This document shows positions 34,484 to 46,439 of a stretch of DNA of 64,000 bases, piece by piece. The notes beneath the pieces were generated by a model that saw only the letters and a program-made list of their open reading frames with translations, ran no database searches and was not told the origin of the DNA. Within the stretch, counting starts at the first letter, position 1. Every line of letters starts with the position of its first letter. The stretch spans positions 2,852,001 to 2,916,000 of the forward strand of contig OY756141.1 of the NCBI GenBank assembly GCA_963576785.1. Reading direction: 5' to 3'. This stretch comes from Chlorophyllum brunneum. Lineage: Eukaryota > Basidiomycota > Agaricomycetes > Agaricales > Agaricaceae. The position numbers and the translations under genes are program-made.

Positions 34484-36310
34484 TTACCCTTCATAGTCGT
34501 ACAAACTCTTGCCAGACCCGTTAGAAAGTGTGGGCTCGCCCGTGACCACTGAGCTCCCTAATAACGAGGCCAGTTCGTCCACAATTTCCTTCCTCGCGAG
34601 CGTATCAAGGTCTTTCAGCAGATGCGAAGTCAACTTCTATTGACAAGTTGGCTCAATGTAGACAAGGCTCGATGGGAAAGAACACGGACCTTGAGTTTTG
34701 TATCAATTTTTATGATCATGTCCCCTTGTGAAGCTGACCAGCTGATCGTGGGTTGAGAGAAGCCAACGCCCATTCCCATCCCAACACTGCAAGCATTGGC
34801 TATACTCCAAAGCGAATTATCATTATCGCCAGAGTTTGAGCTGCCTGTTAGTGTTGTTGATGAGCCGCCGGCGCTTGGAAAATGGACGGGCTGATGGAGG
34901 TTCGGGTTTGAAGAGGAGTGGTGGTGTTGGGATTGTTGTGAAGGCACGTATGAAGACGAGTTGGCGTGAGTCGTACTAGGGTATTGGGAACTATAGTTGT
35001 TGGCCTCGGAAGCAAAGAGGTACGATACACCCGGGTATGGCGTCATCGATGCTAGAGAGCCAAGGGTATGTGTTGAATGGGGTAACGAGGAAGGTCCAAG
35101 AATCTTCGAGATTTTGTTATACACCTCTGATACGACGTCCAGTAAGGATAATACTGTCTCATGGTAATCTAACGAGAACGGCTACGCGGTCCAAATATGT
35201 CAGCTGCTGTCTTGGGTGGGGGTATGGTGATCTCCGCTCACCATTTGGGGCATCATTAAATACGAGGCATCGGTTGTCAGTTCTGACCCCGTATACTCCG
35301 AGATACCGGGGCCTGCTCCCTTTTTCATCCCCTTTTTGAAAATTCTCTATGGCGAAGGCGTTAATTCATGTTCCACCTCGACCGGAATCCAATAGAGGCT
35401 GGGTCTCACCATCTTGGATTTTTCACTCTCCTCTTTCGATTGATCATATTCCGTCACAGTGTTCAAAATGGCGCGCAACAAGTCCTGGGGATTATTAATA
35501 TCGAGTAAATTTGATAGTGAAAACCCGAGAATAGCAAAACGATATGTCCTGTAGATTGCACAACCTGTCAGCGGTCCGTCACAAAACAATAAGGAACATA
35601 CCGCTTCTTCATGCTCTCATTGTTGAACACCTTTTCCAGGTCCGCACGACTAACGAGGAGGGTATGGAACCAGTAACTCTGACTGTGAATCGCGAGCAGG
35701 CACGGCGTCAATGCAAGGAGACTTCAGATGACACTTTGACAGATCACGAAACTTACCCCTCGTGAACGTTTCTGATATATGTGAGGGTGACCAATCTCTT
35801 TTGCACCAGATCCCTCAAGGACTCGACCGACGTGTGTGATCCTAGCGGCGGACTTGTAGCCGCGACAAGGCTGGCAATGATGTTATCCGCGTACTGAATT
35901 TGACCGTCTGTACTATCTCCCCTTGTGAGGGGTGTGGCCGTCGTGGGAGTGGATGCGCTTGCAAGAGCAGATGCCAAACCCATGCCAGTAACGGACGAGA
36001 TGGTGCCGGTGCCGGTGCCGGTCTGAATGGGCGGGGGGACGGCAGGGATGGTGTTGATAGATTGTGATGAAGAGGCAGGTTTGAAAGTAGAAAGGAGGTT
36101 CTGGGCGGAGGACTTGCGGCGCATGGCAGGCCTCGTTACTTCCGAGAAGTGGGACATTGAGACCGGTGGCTGGAGTATTATGGGCCTTGAAGACGCCGAG
36201 TGATACGGATACGGGGGCAGTGAGGCGGTGGGACGACGGCCACGGCCTTGACGACGTGCACGACGAGTGTCAATACCAGGGTCACAACAGTCCTGGTCAC
36301 GTGCAGCCAT
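34484..36310 (-). CDS. Uncharacterised fungal protein
   Basis: I cannot name this protein. Exons: from 36310 to about 35759, then segments near 35687-35602, 35556-35422, 35358-35258 and 35197-34690, and a last exon ending at 34484; the junctions tested keep the frame. It starts with a basic, Ser/Thr-rich disordered region (MRRKSSAQNLLSTFK). A well-ordered block follows: SVESLRDLVQKRLVTLTYIR, YWFHTLLVSRADLEKVFNNE, YRFAILGFSLSNLLDINNPQ, LDYHETVLSLLDVVSEVYNK. A Ser/His-rich insert comes next, then GDMIIKIDTKLKKLTSHLLK and an acidic C-terminus. The helical, leucine-rich conserved blocks suggest a protein-protein scaffold. I believe similar sequences occur in other basidiomycetes. The start may instead be the internal Met at 36157. 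Confidence 0.7.
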
Positions 36311-36373
36311 ACCCGATAATCATGATCAACTGCTTGGACTGTCTAATTTACATCTCCTCTCTCCCCCTCCATC
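36311..36373. promoter_or_regulatory. 63-base gap between divergent starts
   Basis: Only 63 bases separate the NTF2 ATG (plus) from the first possible ATG of the minus-strand gene. If the minus gene really starts at 36157, the gap becomes 216 bases, which is easier to reconcile with two core promoters. The sequence before NTF2 is CT-rich (ctcctctctccccctcc), a common fungal leader element. Confidence 0.4.
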
Positions 36374-36960
36374 ATGACTGATTTTAACTCGATCGCAAAG
36401 CAGTTTACGGACTTTTATTACCAAACGTTCGATACAAATCGCGCGGGTCTCCAGGGTCTCTATGTGCGTTTCTTATCCGCCGTCCACCTTCTCGCTCTGA
36501 CCACTTCTCAATCCAGCGGGACGGCTCAATGTTGACGTGGGAGGGCCAACCAATATTGGGAGCGAGCGAGATCACTCAAAAGTTAACGGTATACTGATCC
36601 GGGTGCCAAGCTGGACCATCGCTCAAATCCCTGCCCAGAATCTCCCGTTCGCAAAAGTCCAACACAAAGTCACAACCCTAGATGCACAGCCCACCGCGGT
36701 TGGCGAGAATGACATCCTCGTATTTGTCACAGGTCTTCTAGTCGTGAGTACTTCCCGGTATGCAGTCGCGTCCCGAGCTTCATGGCGACCCTTAGGTCGA
36801 CGATACCACGAATCCCTTGCAATTTAGTCAGGTTTTCCGACTCAAACAAGATGCCGGATCTTACTACGTGTATGTGCATCATCCTTCTAATCGACGTAGT
36901 GGAACCGATGCTATTCATATTTCCAGACAAAACGACATCTTCCGCCTTAACTATGGTTGA
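36374..36960 (+). CDS. NTF2: Nuclear transport factor 2
   Basis: NTF2 carries Ran-GDP back into the nucleus and binds FxFG nucleoporins. Five exons join in phase to 124 residues, the normal family length. Recognisable blocks: [98 protein letters not shown] and the end RLNYG. The protein is a complete single NTF2 fold with nothing attached. Divergent from the uncharacterised gene to its left. Confidence 0.95.
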
Positions 36961-37373
36961 GCCACCGCCAGGGCTTTCTTATTTCAGATTCCTCTTTCCC
37001 CTTGCTAGTAGCTTGTCTCTCAATTCCGTATTCAGCGTGTGGAGATAACAGTAGATCCTCCTGTCTTTTGAAAGATTTAATCCCTCATTTATCCATTTGA
37101 TTATCAGTGCGGACAACCTACGTTGAGGCGGTCAAGTGCCCTGGATTTTAAGCCCACGTAGGACGGGAGGGTAATTTTAGTTACATTTCAATGGTAGCGA
37201 CTCCCTATCTAATCGGTCCATGGGTGCGTTCAAAAGTGTACTACGCAAGGGTCTCGGGCATGGTGTTCAATATAGTGATCGCATTCCCCTTCCAATACTA
37301 TGAAATAACTCATAGATTTCCACCTGAGACAGCCAGGGCGGGAAGACTGTCAGAGTACCTTCTTTAAACCCGG
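36961..37373. other. Convergent spacer, NTF2 / GH88
   Basis: 3' flanks of two converging genes. No gene seen. Confidence 0.5.
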
Positions 37374-38973
37374 TCACGCATATCCAGTAGTACACGATGC
37401 AAGACCCATCGAGATTAACTCATTCCCAGCTCTGACATAATAATAGTCTCCTAAAGGTTGTGGCAACGGGTCAGCATTGAACTGCCATGGAATGGGTTCA
37501 CGAACCATAGACAGTGCCTGTAAGCTGGTTATTTGCAGGCTTATTAACCGTTCCGTTGGACAGTAGACTCTGCCAGGAAGGATCCCATGCGAGCTTGGTT
37601 ACATTATCCAAGAGCTAGAAACAAGGGTTACTTGGTTGAAATTCAACGCCTATGAAACGCACTTCTATAGCAGCATCGCTCCAATGCTTCTTGAGCGTTG
37701 GATCATTCTCGAGCTTCGAGAGGAGGAGTAAACCATTAGCGGCGATAGTAGAAGCGGAAGAGTCGGCAGGTCTTGGAGGGGGAGTGAGAGGCGCATTGAA
37801 GTCCCTAAAATTAATATGCATTGGTGATCACTACCTGTTGGAATCAAGGGATACACACCAGGGTACGATACCGTCAGCGGGGATATTTCCCAGGAAATAG
37901 TTCGCCAGGCGAACGGCGGTATCGCGATATGCGGTGTTACCTGTGAAGTGCCACACTGAAGGGGGGAATATCAGCAAAACTATGTTTGCCTTGATATATG
38001 CGCGACTCACTGTTGGCGAAGCCGAAAATACCCCATGCTTCACCGCGCGACCATGTGCTGGGAGTTGACAGATGAGCAAAAATGCTTGGGTGCAGAGAAA
38101 CCCATGAATCACACCTGTTGTCTGAGAAACCTTGAGCTGTTTTCTTGGCTGTGACAGCACCCGTGAACGTGTTATAGTGAATTACATGCCAAGTTCCTCC
38201 GTCCGGTCGGATGTGGTTTATTGTGGTGGTATCTGCATGACGGATACCGATTGTGCGAAGAGTGTTATTTCCAGTGAGGTCAGCAGAGTGGAATAGAACG
38301 TGGAGGTTCATCATGTTGTCGATGATGACCTATATTCAATCCGTCAGAGCGTCCTCTCTCTTTTCTACTTGGGATCTCACCCACCTGGAAGTCTGGATCT
38401 GGTGCGTCCCAACTCCTCGTACACCCTACAACAGGATTAAACCGATTCGCGAGCAATCTTGCGAAATCATTGACCGCGGTAATGGCGGTCTGGTTATTTG
38501 GGTTTCTGGAGGCAAACTACGCGTCAACACTAGACTTGGAATGACAAGAATCAAACTCACACAGTCAATTCCTCAACAAACGGAAAGCTCAAGAACCCAA
38601 CATCATGTCCTTGCCCATTTTTTATCTCAAGGGGCACCAATGCGGCACTCGCCTCACGTCCCAACTCCAACCAATCCGCGATCCCCAGCCCGTTCTCTGG
38701 CGTTGCACCACATAACGCCTTCCGCGTGTTCAATGCATAGCCCGTGGCTGGGAAGAACCCCGATGTCCACGTATCAGGGACGAAGTACTGCCAGTCACCT
38801 AGTCCTTGGTCCGTGTATTGAGGATACTTGGTGGGATTCGGAAGGGCTCTGAACGTCGCGAGAATCTTCTGCGGAACAAGTGGAGAAAAAAGTTCTGGAG
38901 GGACGGTCGCTCCGAGGACAGATGGTGTGAGAAGAACCAGAGCGACCAGAGCCTGCATTCGTAGCTGCGGCAT
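37374..38973 (-). CDS. Secreted GH88 unsaturated glucuronyl hydrolase
   Basis: GH88 enzymes remove the unsaturated uronic acid left at the end of oligosaccharides by polysaccharide lyases. Eight exons (38973-38561, 38505-38385, 38329-38115, 38057-38011, 37955-37859, 37804-37663, 37614-37506, 37450-37374) give 406 residues. A signal peptide (MQALVALVLLTPSVLGA; an alternative Met lies five residues upstream) is followed by YFVPDTWTSGFFPATGYAL, NPNNQTAITAVNDFARLLAN, VIDNMMNLHVLFHSADLTG (its Asp is the likely general catalyst by family analogy), HIRPDGGTWHVIHYN, STWSRGEAWGIFGFAN, GIVPWDFNAP and GTVYGDYYYVRAGNEL. Most likely it handles products of pectin, rhamnogalacturonan or other uronate polymers. 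Frame intact. Confidence 0.9.
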
Positions 38974-40655
38974 AGCTAGTTGAGGAATTGTAGGTTGGGG
39001 GTGACAGTAGAGTAAGGGAGGACATCGGGAAGCATGCAGCTAGCACATATTTATGCAGAGTAGTTTCATGACTAAAAGTTCAATTAGGCGTCTCATGCCC
39101 CTTCAGCGGACCGAAAATAGCCCCGTGAACAAATCGCTACGAGCCGAAGAGCAGCATTGACGTATGGAACGAGAGACATCCATGCAAAGATAGACGCTTC
39201 GAGAGTAGAGGGGACAAGAAGCATTATCAGCTGATGACACTACACGTGTAGCAGAGCATCCCCTACTTAGCGGAGAGTGTATGTCCCCATACAACATAAT
39301 TTCTCGCCGCAAGTGGGCGGAATGCGTGGGGTGGTTTGCGCACCAGGGACCACGCTAGTGGCAGGTCAATCTTGGCGTGTTTCTATTTACAGTGATGAGC
39401 GATCACGTCACAAAAAAAAGCCGCAATTTGCGTTCAAGGCATAACAAGATAGTGATCCAGCCATGATTAGACCAAACTTGGATTCGGATCGCTGACTTCG
39501 CTTTATTCCCGTGAGTTCGCGAAGCACAACCTGCTGGAGTGCCATGAAGTGGGAACACAGAAATTCCAGTCCACCATGTGACCCCTCACATGGGATCCTA
39601 CATCTGCTCAGCCAAGTTCATGCTCCATGACATGGGGGTATGCCCACCTCTTCGAAGAAATCGACTCAAGCGCATTTGGGTGTATTCTCTTTTTAATCAC
39701 TACCGCCATTATCTGGAGCTCTGTATTTTGAGCGCAGACATCAAGCATCAAGCACAAGGCAGTCATCGAGACACGCGGTCGGAGCGAGCATCTAATTGCC
39801 AACCGCTTCTGTCCATTAATGTTGTCCCCGCCGAGGCATGGGGCTGGAGTCTCCGGTCGAAACTATGGCTCTCAACCGGAGCGGACTCCTGCGCTGAGCT
39901 TTCCTCGTCGCAGCGCTCTGTGCCCCAGTGAAGAGTTCTACTTATCTGATTGAACTACCCAGTGGGCATTCGTCCAGATTCAGTGCTCAACGATCAACGT
40001 TAATCCCATCGTTACGGTATTGGGAGTAATATATCTGTCTGGCTTCCAGACTTCAATGTTCTTTGTGTAGTGGTCCTCTGCAGGCTGTTAGCGATTTGGC
40101 TAAGCTGTGAGACGGTGTGACAAACAGGTGTTCAAAGGCAATTGTGGCAGGGCTGAATGAATGCTGCGTGTCGCATACATGCTTCGAATCTACGGCCAGG
40201 ATGGGGGCCTTGAGGCCTGAGCTTGTTTCAAGCTCAACAGGTTTCACTGTTGTTGTACTAATGCACCATTTCCAGGTGTATCAAGTCTGCATCTATATCT
40301 ACACTACTCTATGCGGGGACGGGGATTGGGTTGCCTACGGTCTGCCAACAGTGAGAGCCACACTATCCATCACTCAGCTACCCACCCCAGATGGGTGTTC
40401 TACTCCGCAGTCTATGGTTTAGGGGCTGATTAGTTTGAAAGAATAGATTTCGTGCGTAGCGGTATGCACAGTCAAAGGTACGCGTAAGACAGTGAACCTC
40501 GTTGCGCAGTGCTTGGTGAAGGCAGTGACCCAATCACAAAACCAGGTTTGTCCAAGTTTGGTCACTCGCGGACGCGCAGTCCCTGGCCTCGTGTGTTAGC
40601 CCTTTATTACTTATCTCTTTCACCTTCCTCGTCGTCTCGTCTCCTTCCTATAGAA
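38974..40655. other. Divergent intergenic region, GH88 / VPS1
   Basis: About 1.7 kb. Contains the GH88 promoter on the left and the VPS1 promoter on the right, with a CT-rich leader just before VPS1 (40610-40655). The open frames at 39578-39931 (+) and 40117-40422 (+) have no recognisable content. Confidence 0.4.
39046..39056 (-). promoter_or_regulatory. TATA-like element of the GH88 gene
   Basis: On the minus strand this reads GCATAAATATG, about 75 bases before the GH88 ATG. It is an imperfect TATA box but correctly placed. Confidence 0.35.
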
Positions 40656-43328
40656 ATGGCAACGGGTCCATTAGGTCTTGGAACAGAGATTGTTTCTGTC
40701 GTCAACAAACTACAAGATGTCTTCGCCACTGTTGGCCAGTCAGGCTCATCGATAGACCTGCCGCAAATCTGCGTGCTTGGCAGTCAGAGTAGTGGAAAGA
40801 GTAGTGTGCTTGAGGTGAGCTTGAAAGTTTATTCCCTTTTTCATGTATTTTCTGAGGACTGTCCTGCTAGAACATCGTTGGACGCGACTTCCTGCCTCGA
40901 GGCACGGGTATCGTTACACGGCGGCCATTGGTATGACTGACAGCTGCACATATCGACAACGTCATCATAATCTTTGTATAGGTGCTACAACTAATCAATC
41001 GTCCTGCTGGTTCATCTAGTGGACGTACGTTAAACTTCGGCGTCTTGCTCTAGGGTTGTGCTAACCAGTCATGCAGCTCAGATTAATGGAACAGATAAGT
41101 CAAATGACAAGCATGCCAACCCTGACGAGTGGGGCGAGTTCCTCCATCTTCCGGGGGAGAAGTTCTTTGACTTCAACAAGATTCGAGAAGAAATCGCCCG
41201 AGATACGGAAGCCAAGACTGGGAAAAATGCAGGCATCTCCCCACAACCTATCAACTTACGCATCTTTTCTCCCAACGTCTTAACGCTTACTTTGGTCGAC
41301 CTTCCTGGTCTGACCAAGGTACCAGTTGGGGACCAGCCTCGGGATATCGAGAAGCAAATTCGTGATATGCTCCTCAAGTACATCTCCAAACCAGCCTGTA
41401 TCATCCTTGCTGTCACAGCTGCCAACACAGACTTGGCCAACTCAGATGGTCTGAAACTGGCACGCGAGGTAGACCCTGAGGGCACGAGGACAATTGGTGT
41501 CTTGACGAAAGTGGATTTGATGTGAGTTGTGCCTTCCCCTTTCGCTTCGGCCTAAGTTTCATATTCGGTTAGGGACAAGGGGACAGATGTCGTCGACATT
41601 CTCGCTGGTCGCATTATCCCTCTTCGCTTGGGATATGTTCCTGTCGTTAACCGTGGCCAACGCGATATCGAAATAAATAAGCCTATCTCTGCGGCTCTCG
41701 ACTTTGAACGCGACTTTTTCGAGAACCACGCCTCATACAAGAGCAAAGCTCAATTTTGCGGAACACCATTCCTCGCACGCAAGCTGAATATGGTCTGTGC
41801 CTGATTCTAACGGCTGCTTTCAATTATTCATTCGCCCACAGATCCTTATGCATCACATCAGAGCCACCATCCCCGACATCAAAGCCCGTATTTCTCAACA
41901 ACTAGCCAAATATAATGCTGAGTTGCAGAGTCTCGGTGGATCTCAGGGCGATTCTTCGAGCAACGTTGTACTCTCTGTCATTACAGAGTTTACTTCCGAA
42001 TTTCGCACAACGATCGATGGTAACACCAACGACCTATCATTGAACGAGTTGTCGGGTGGTGCTCGTATCAGCTTCGTCTTCCATGAACTCTTCAATAACG
42101 GCGTCAAGAACATTGACCCCTTCGATCAAGTAAAGGATGGTGACATTCGGACGATGCTATATAACTCCTCGGTGAGCATGGCCTTCTTACTTCTTGGTGA
42201 CTGAATTCATGGCGTTGATAGGGTTCGACACCTGCATTGTTCGTTGGAACAGCAGCGTTCGAAGTTATTGTGAAGCAGCAGATCAAGCGCCTAGAGGACC
42301 CCAGTCTCAAGTGTTGTCAGCTTGTCTATGACGAGCTTATCCGTATCCTGGGACAGCTACTAGGTAAAGTTGTGAGTGTCAGGTCCTTGTCAGATGGAAC
42401 AAGGTCTGACAAATTTCTTCAACAGCAAGCTTTCCGGCGTTATCCAGCGTTACGGGAGAGGTTCAATGCCGTTGTGGTGAACTTCTTCAAGAAGTCGATG
42501 ACGCCAACAACCAAACTTGTGTCGGATCTTGTCTCGTAAGTATTCCCCAGGTGCTTTCTTTGACTTGACCACTCATGAGTTATAGTATGCAGGCATGTTA
42601 TATCAATACCACACACCCGGATTTCATTTCTGGACACAAGGTAATCTATCAGTTTGCCTTGAGTCTACTTAAGCTCATGCTACATTTTCTTAGGCCACTG
42701 CGATGGTAACGGAGCGCATTAATGCGAGCAAGCCGCAGCCTGCAGCTACTGATCCTAAGGCTCAACGTCTCCAAGTTAACAATAACAAGGACCTTGATGT
42801 TGATCCCAAGAGGGAGGAAGGAAGTTTCTTCGGATCATTCTTCTCAGCAGCAAAGAAGAGCGACAAGCAAACAAAAAAGAACGTCATGGACGCTCCGCCA
42901 CCGGTCATCCGACCACAAACGGCATTGAGCGAGCGAGAGACGATGGAAACTGAGGTCATCAGTAAGTTCGGAGCTCCCTGATGGTTTTCTTTCCCGCACT
43001 AATCGTATATATTTGCAGAACTGTTGATCCACTCATACTTCAACATCGTGAAACGCGAGATGATTGATATGGTCCCCAAGGCGATTTCGCTTAACCTCGT
43101 CAATCATTCGAAGGACAACTTGCAGCGTGAACTCCTCCAGGAACTATATAAGGCTGATGTCCTTGATGAATTGTTGAAGGAGAGCGAGTACGTTGTTAGC
43201 CGCAGAAAGGAAGTCGTCAGCATGGTACAGGCGCTCAACAAGGCAGAGGAGTATGTCATCGATTTAGCTTGGAACCTTTATATATCATTACTAACGTATC
43301 TTCGTTTAGGATCGTCGCCGGTGTATAA
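40656..43328 (+). CDS. VPS1: Dynamin-family GTPase VPS1
   Basis: VPS1 is a large self-assembling GTPase for vacuolar protein sorting, endosome traffic and peroxisome fission. Twelve exons (40656-40814, 40871-40930, 40982-41024, 41077-41521, 41573-41792, 41842-42171, 42222-42371, 42426-42535, 42586-42640, 42694-42961, 43019-43250, 43310-43328) give 696 residues. GTPase motifs: [13 protein letters not shown] (P-loop about 42-49), [29 protein letters not shown] and [14 protein letters not shown]. The middle domain follows, then a variable insert with Lys-rich and Phe-rich parts ([20 protein letters not shown]). The GTPase effector domain near the end has [20 protein letters not shown]. There is no PH or Pro-rich domain, as expected for VPS1 rather than classical dynamin. 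The N-terminal block [14 protein letters not shown]...IDLPQI favours VPS1 over DNM1. Confidence 0.93.
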
Positions 43329-44757
43329 ATGCGGGGTGTGTGGCCGGGTACTCGAGACATCATCGTCAGTCATTTCACGCTAGATATGAGGTGGATAAAT
43401 GGATCGCAGCCCGTCGATGCTTCCTTCTATGCGGATTATAATTGTTCACGTTGACTACTATAATACCCATTACATCTTGACATATTGGCATCGTACTCTT
43501 CTCTGGATCTTAATGTTCCTTTTCATTTCGATGGGCGGCGACAGCGGTTGTCCGCGACAGTTCCGGCGGAAGCGCCCGGGTTCTGCGCAGGCGTCGGATC
43601 GGAACCGTATCCTTCTTTATGTGAACTTGGATGTCTTCGGTTCCTGGATACTCATAGCGGGTGGTGCGATTACATATAATACATATGACTGTCCCTCGGG
43701 CATTATCAACACAACCAAGGTGGGTGTATCAGCCTTTTCACAGCCTTGACAACCCCGATGAGATCAATCATGCTGTCTGATTCGGCGTCAAGATAATACA
43801 GTCCATCGCGCCATTATCGTGATTATGGTCTTCTGAGAATGATATTTGAGAATAGTGCAGTCTATTTTAAATTAACTGGGCGTCTTTTGCTCAAGATATG
43901 GAAGTCCGGCCTTTGCGCTTGCCTTAAATGGAAAATCAGCGATAGTCAAAGCTCTGCGGAAGTTTCATGTGATCACTTGGCAGACAGCGATTAGATAGGG
44001 CTGTGCCGCCAATCGCATCAACAACCCAGCCTCGCTCCGGGTTTCGTTTGTCAAGTTAAGCGTTTCGAAAAAATTATTGTACAGGTTTGAAGAGAAAATT
44101 GGAGAATATGACACCCGTGTGAAGAAGCGTCTTTTAGGTTCGGGTATGATGTAACGTAATATGACTGTTGCGCCTAGTGTCAGCTCCAAGGCCGGTATGT
44201 TCCGAGCCGGGGTATGTATTAATAACACGATATGGAGGACAACGTGGATACCAGGTGTATTGTGTGCAATGGAAGTCTGATTGTTCGTCGAGCGGAGCTT
44301 GGGATGAACAGATGGGAGTAGAACATAGGATTTTGATGTGGAAAGTTGTGTGGAGGAGAGGAGGGGTACTTTAGGGTAGGCTGTACGGTTGTCAGGATGA
44401 TCAACATGGTCGTCAGGGAGCATCAGGCGATGTGGCAACTCCGTGTTGCCCTTGTTCCTCCCTTGTTCTCTTCACCTAATAAACACTCACAGATGGCCTC
44501 AAATTCGACCTCCCTTGGGCCCAGGGGTATGTGAAAGAAAAGTGTGAGGAAAGAAGGAGGGACCGAACTGCGGAGGCTCGGGAGGCGACAGGGAAGGGTC
44601 CACAGGAGAGGGAACAAAGAAGGGGGAGTTACGTAAGACAAGACTGAGTCAGTGGTCGGAGTTTGAAATCAAGAAGGTATATAAGGACGCTGTTTCGCGG
44701 TTCAAATTACTCTTTCTCCCGACCTTTACTTTCCCACGCTCAGTTGAAAATTTACCG
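43329..44757. other. Intergenic, VPS1 / TBP
   Basis: About 1.4 kb with no secure gene. The open frames at 43399-43749 (+) and 43965-44438 (-) show no recognisable protein. The last 150 bases form the TBP promoter and CT-rich leader. Confidence 0.4.
44678..44686 (+). promoter_or_regulatory. TATA box of the TBP gene
   Basis: TATATAAGG lies 80 bases before the start codon of TBP, a strong consensus match with a CT-rich leader between. It is the site the gene's own product recognises. Confidence 0.65.
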
Positions 44758-45944
44758 ATGTCTTTCGCGTTGCCCGCTCGTCAAGTCACCTTTTCTCGCC
44801 CCAATGCATCGCAGCAGCAACCCTACCAACCTCCCCAACAGCCCCAATACCACCCCCCTCAGCCTCATGGTCTGGCTCTTCCTTCGGGTAACCCGTACAA
44901 CGCGTCTCAGCAGTCGAGCGCCGGCATTGCCCTTCCCGGACCCTCTCCTCTCTCCAACTCATATGTTCCGCCTCAACAACCACAGCAGGCTCAGACCCAG
45001 GCCGCTGTGAACAAACCCTCTCCTACCCAGCAAGCTGCCCCTACTACTGCTGTTGCTGTCGGTCCTTCTGCGTCATCTGCGCCTACTCCCACGCCCTCTA
45101 CACCGGCGCCTCTTACTCTTGAGCAACAGCACATTACCGCTGTTGAGGGTATTGTACCAACTCTGCAGAACATCGTTGCCACTGTCAACTTGGATTGCCG
45201 ACTCGACTTGAAGACGATTGCCCTCCATGCCAGGAACGCCGAATATAACCCTAAGGTTGGTACATGAATTTTCTGTCTATCATGTATGGCAGAATCGAAC
45301 TGCTCGATATTTGCATGGTCTAGCGTTTCGCGGCTGTCATTATGCGTATTCGCGATCCGAAGACTACCGCCCTCATCTTTGCGTCCGGCAAGATGGTCGT
45401 GACGGGCGCGAAGTCGGAGGACGATTCGCGTCTGGCGTCGCGTAAATACGCGCGTATCGTGCAGAAATTGGGCTTCGATGCCAAATTCTCTGAGTTCAAG
45501 ATTCAGAACATCGTGGGCAGCTGTGATGTCAAGTTCCCTATCCGTCTGGAGGGCCTTGCATACAGTCACGGCCAGTTCAGCAGTTATGAACCTGAGGTAT
45601 GTTGCGACCACATTGTGCGCCGGTGTCAGTGTTCATCATCACCACCAGCTCTTCCCCGGTTTGATCTATCGTATGATCAAGCCTAAGGTCGTGTTGCTCA
45701 TCTTCGTCTCGGGTAAAATTGTCCTCACCGGCGCCAAGGTGAATCTTTGCTCTATTTTCCTTGTGTCCGGAAGCTTCACAGCTCCGTTCAACGCGCGGCT
45801 AATCACCGCGTGACTTGGCTTGGGCACTGCGGCTTTTGATCAGCTCGCTGACGTTACTTCTTTCGTGGCCATCAGGTCCGAGAAGAGATCTATACCGCCT
45901 TCAACACCATCTATACGGTGTTGTGTGAATTCCGCAAACCCTAA
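44758..45944 (+). CDS. SPT15: TATA-binding protein
   Basis: TBP nucleates transcription by all three nuclear RNA polymerases. Four exons (44758-45255, 45324-45596, 45649-45738, 45876-45944) give 309 residues. The last 180 form the saddle of two repeats: [100 protein letters not shown] and [20 protein letters not shown]. The first 125 residues are a Gln/Pro/Ser/Ala-rich disordered arm, long for a fungal TBP. The last intron is about 137 bases, over twice the usual size here. A second TBP-family gene elsewhere cannot be excluded from this window. Confidence 0.95.
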
Positions 45945-46439
45945 TTGGCAGCCCTTGACCAGTCTAATTCTCTCTGGTCATGCCCCTCGTTTAAATCCCA
46001 CCTCGTTTTCATGGTTCGCATTTCTTGTTGGCTTTCTTCTTTGGTGACACCATGATGTACCGAGGATGAGGATAGAGGTGATAAAAGAGTACGACGTGTG
46101 GCGTCAATGGCGCGATTGTAGTGCACGTCGCGTTGTTGATTCGTCTGGTCGGTCGCAATTCCAGGTTTCGTCTACCATATTCCCTCTTACACGCATTCAT
46201 GGACATACAATATAACGCATACATACACATACACCACGTTCTAAATATTCAATTTGCAATGTATAATAAGTCTTTTTGACCCTTGTGTGAACTTTTGAGT
46301 GATCTCATTTCATCTCAGTCTGCCTGCTTCCGTATAAGCCATAAGGATGCGGGTTGGTCCCCGTCCTCTTCTTCACTCTCTCCTTTTACTTTCCCGGTAG
46401 CTGGCTATCGTCAAAGGTTCTCCTGTATACTACGGCTTC
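45945..46439. other. Spacer TBP / GH5
   Basis: 3' flank of TBP and promoter of the GH5 gene, with a CT-rich stretch just before its start. Frames opening at 46283 and 46354 overlap the GH5 first exon in other phases and are probably leader sequence. Confidence 0.45.

Noticed and set aside
39578..39931. Plus-strand 117-codon frame between GH88 and VPS1
   Set aside because: No signal peptide, domain or splice context; likely chance.
43965..44438. Minus-strand 157-codon frame upstream of TBP
   Set aside because: Long, but composition is irregular, no family is recognised and no promoter or intron pattern supports it.
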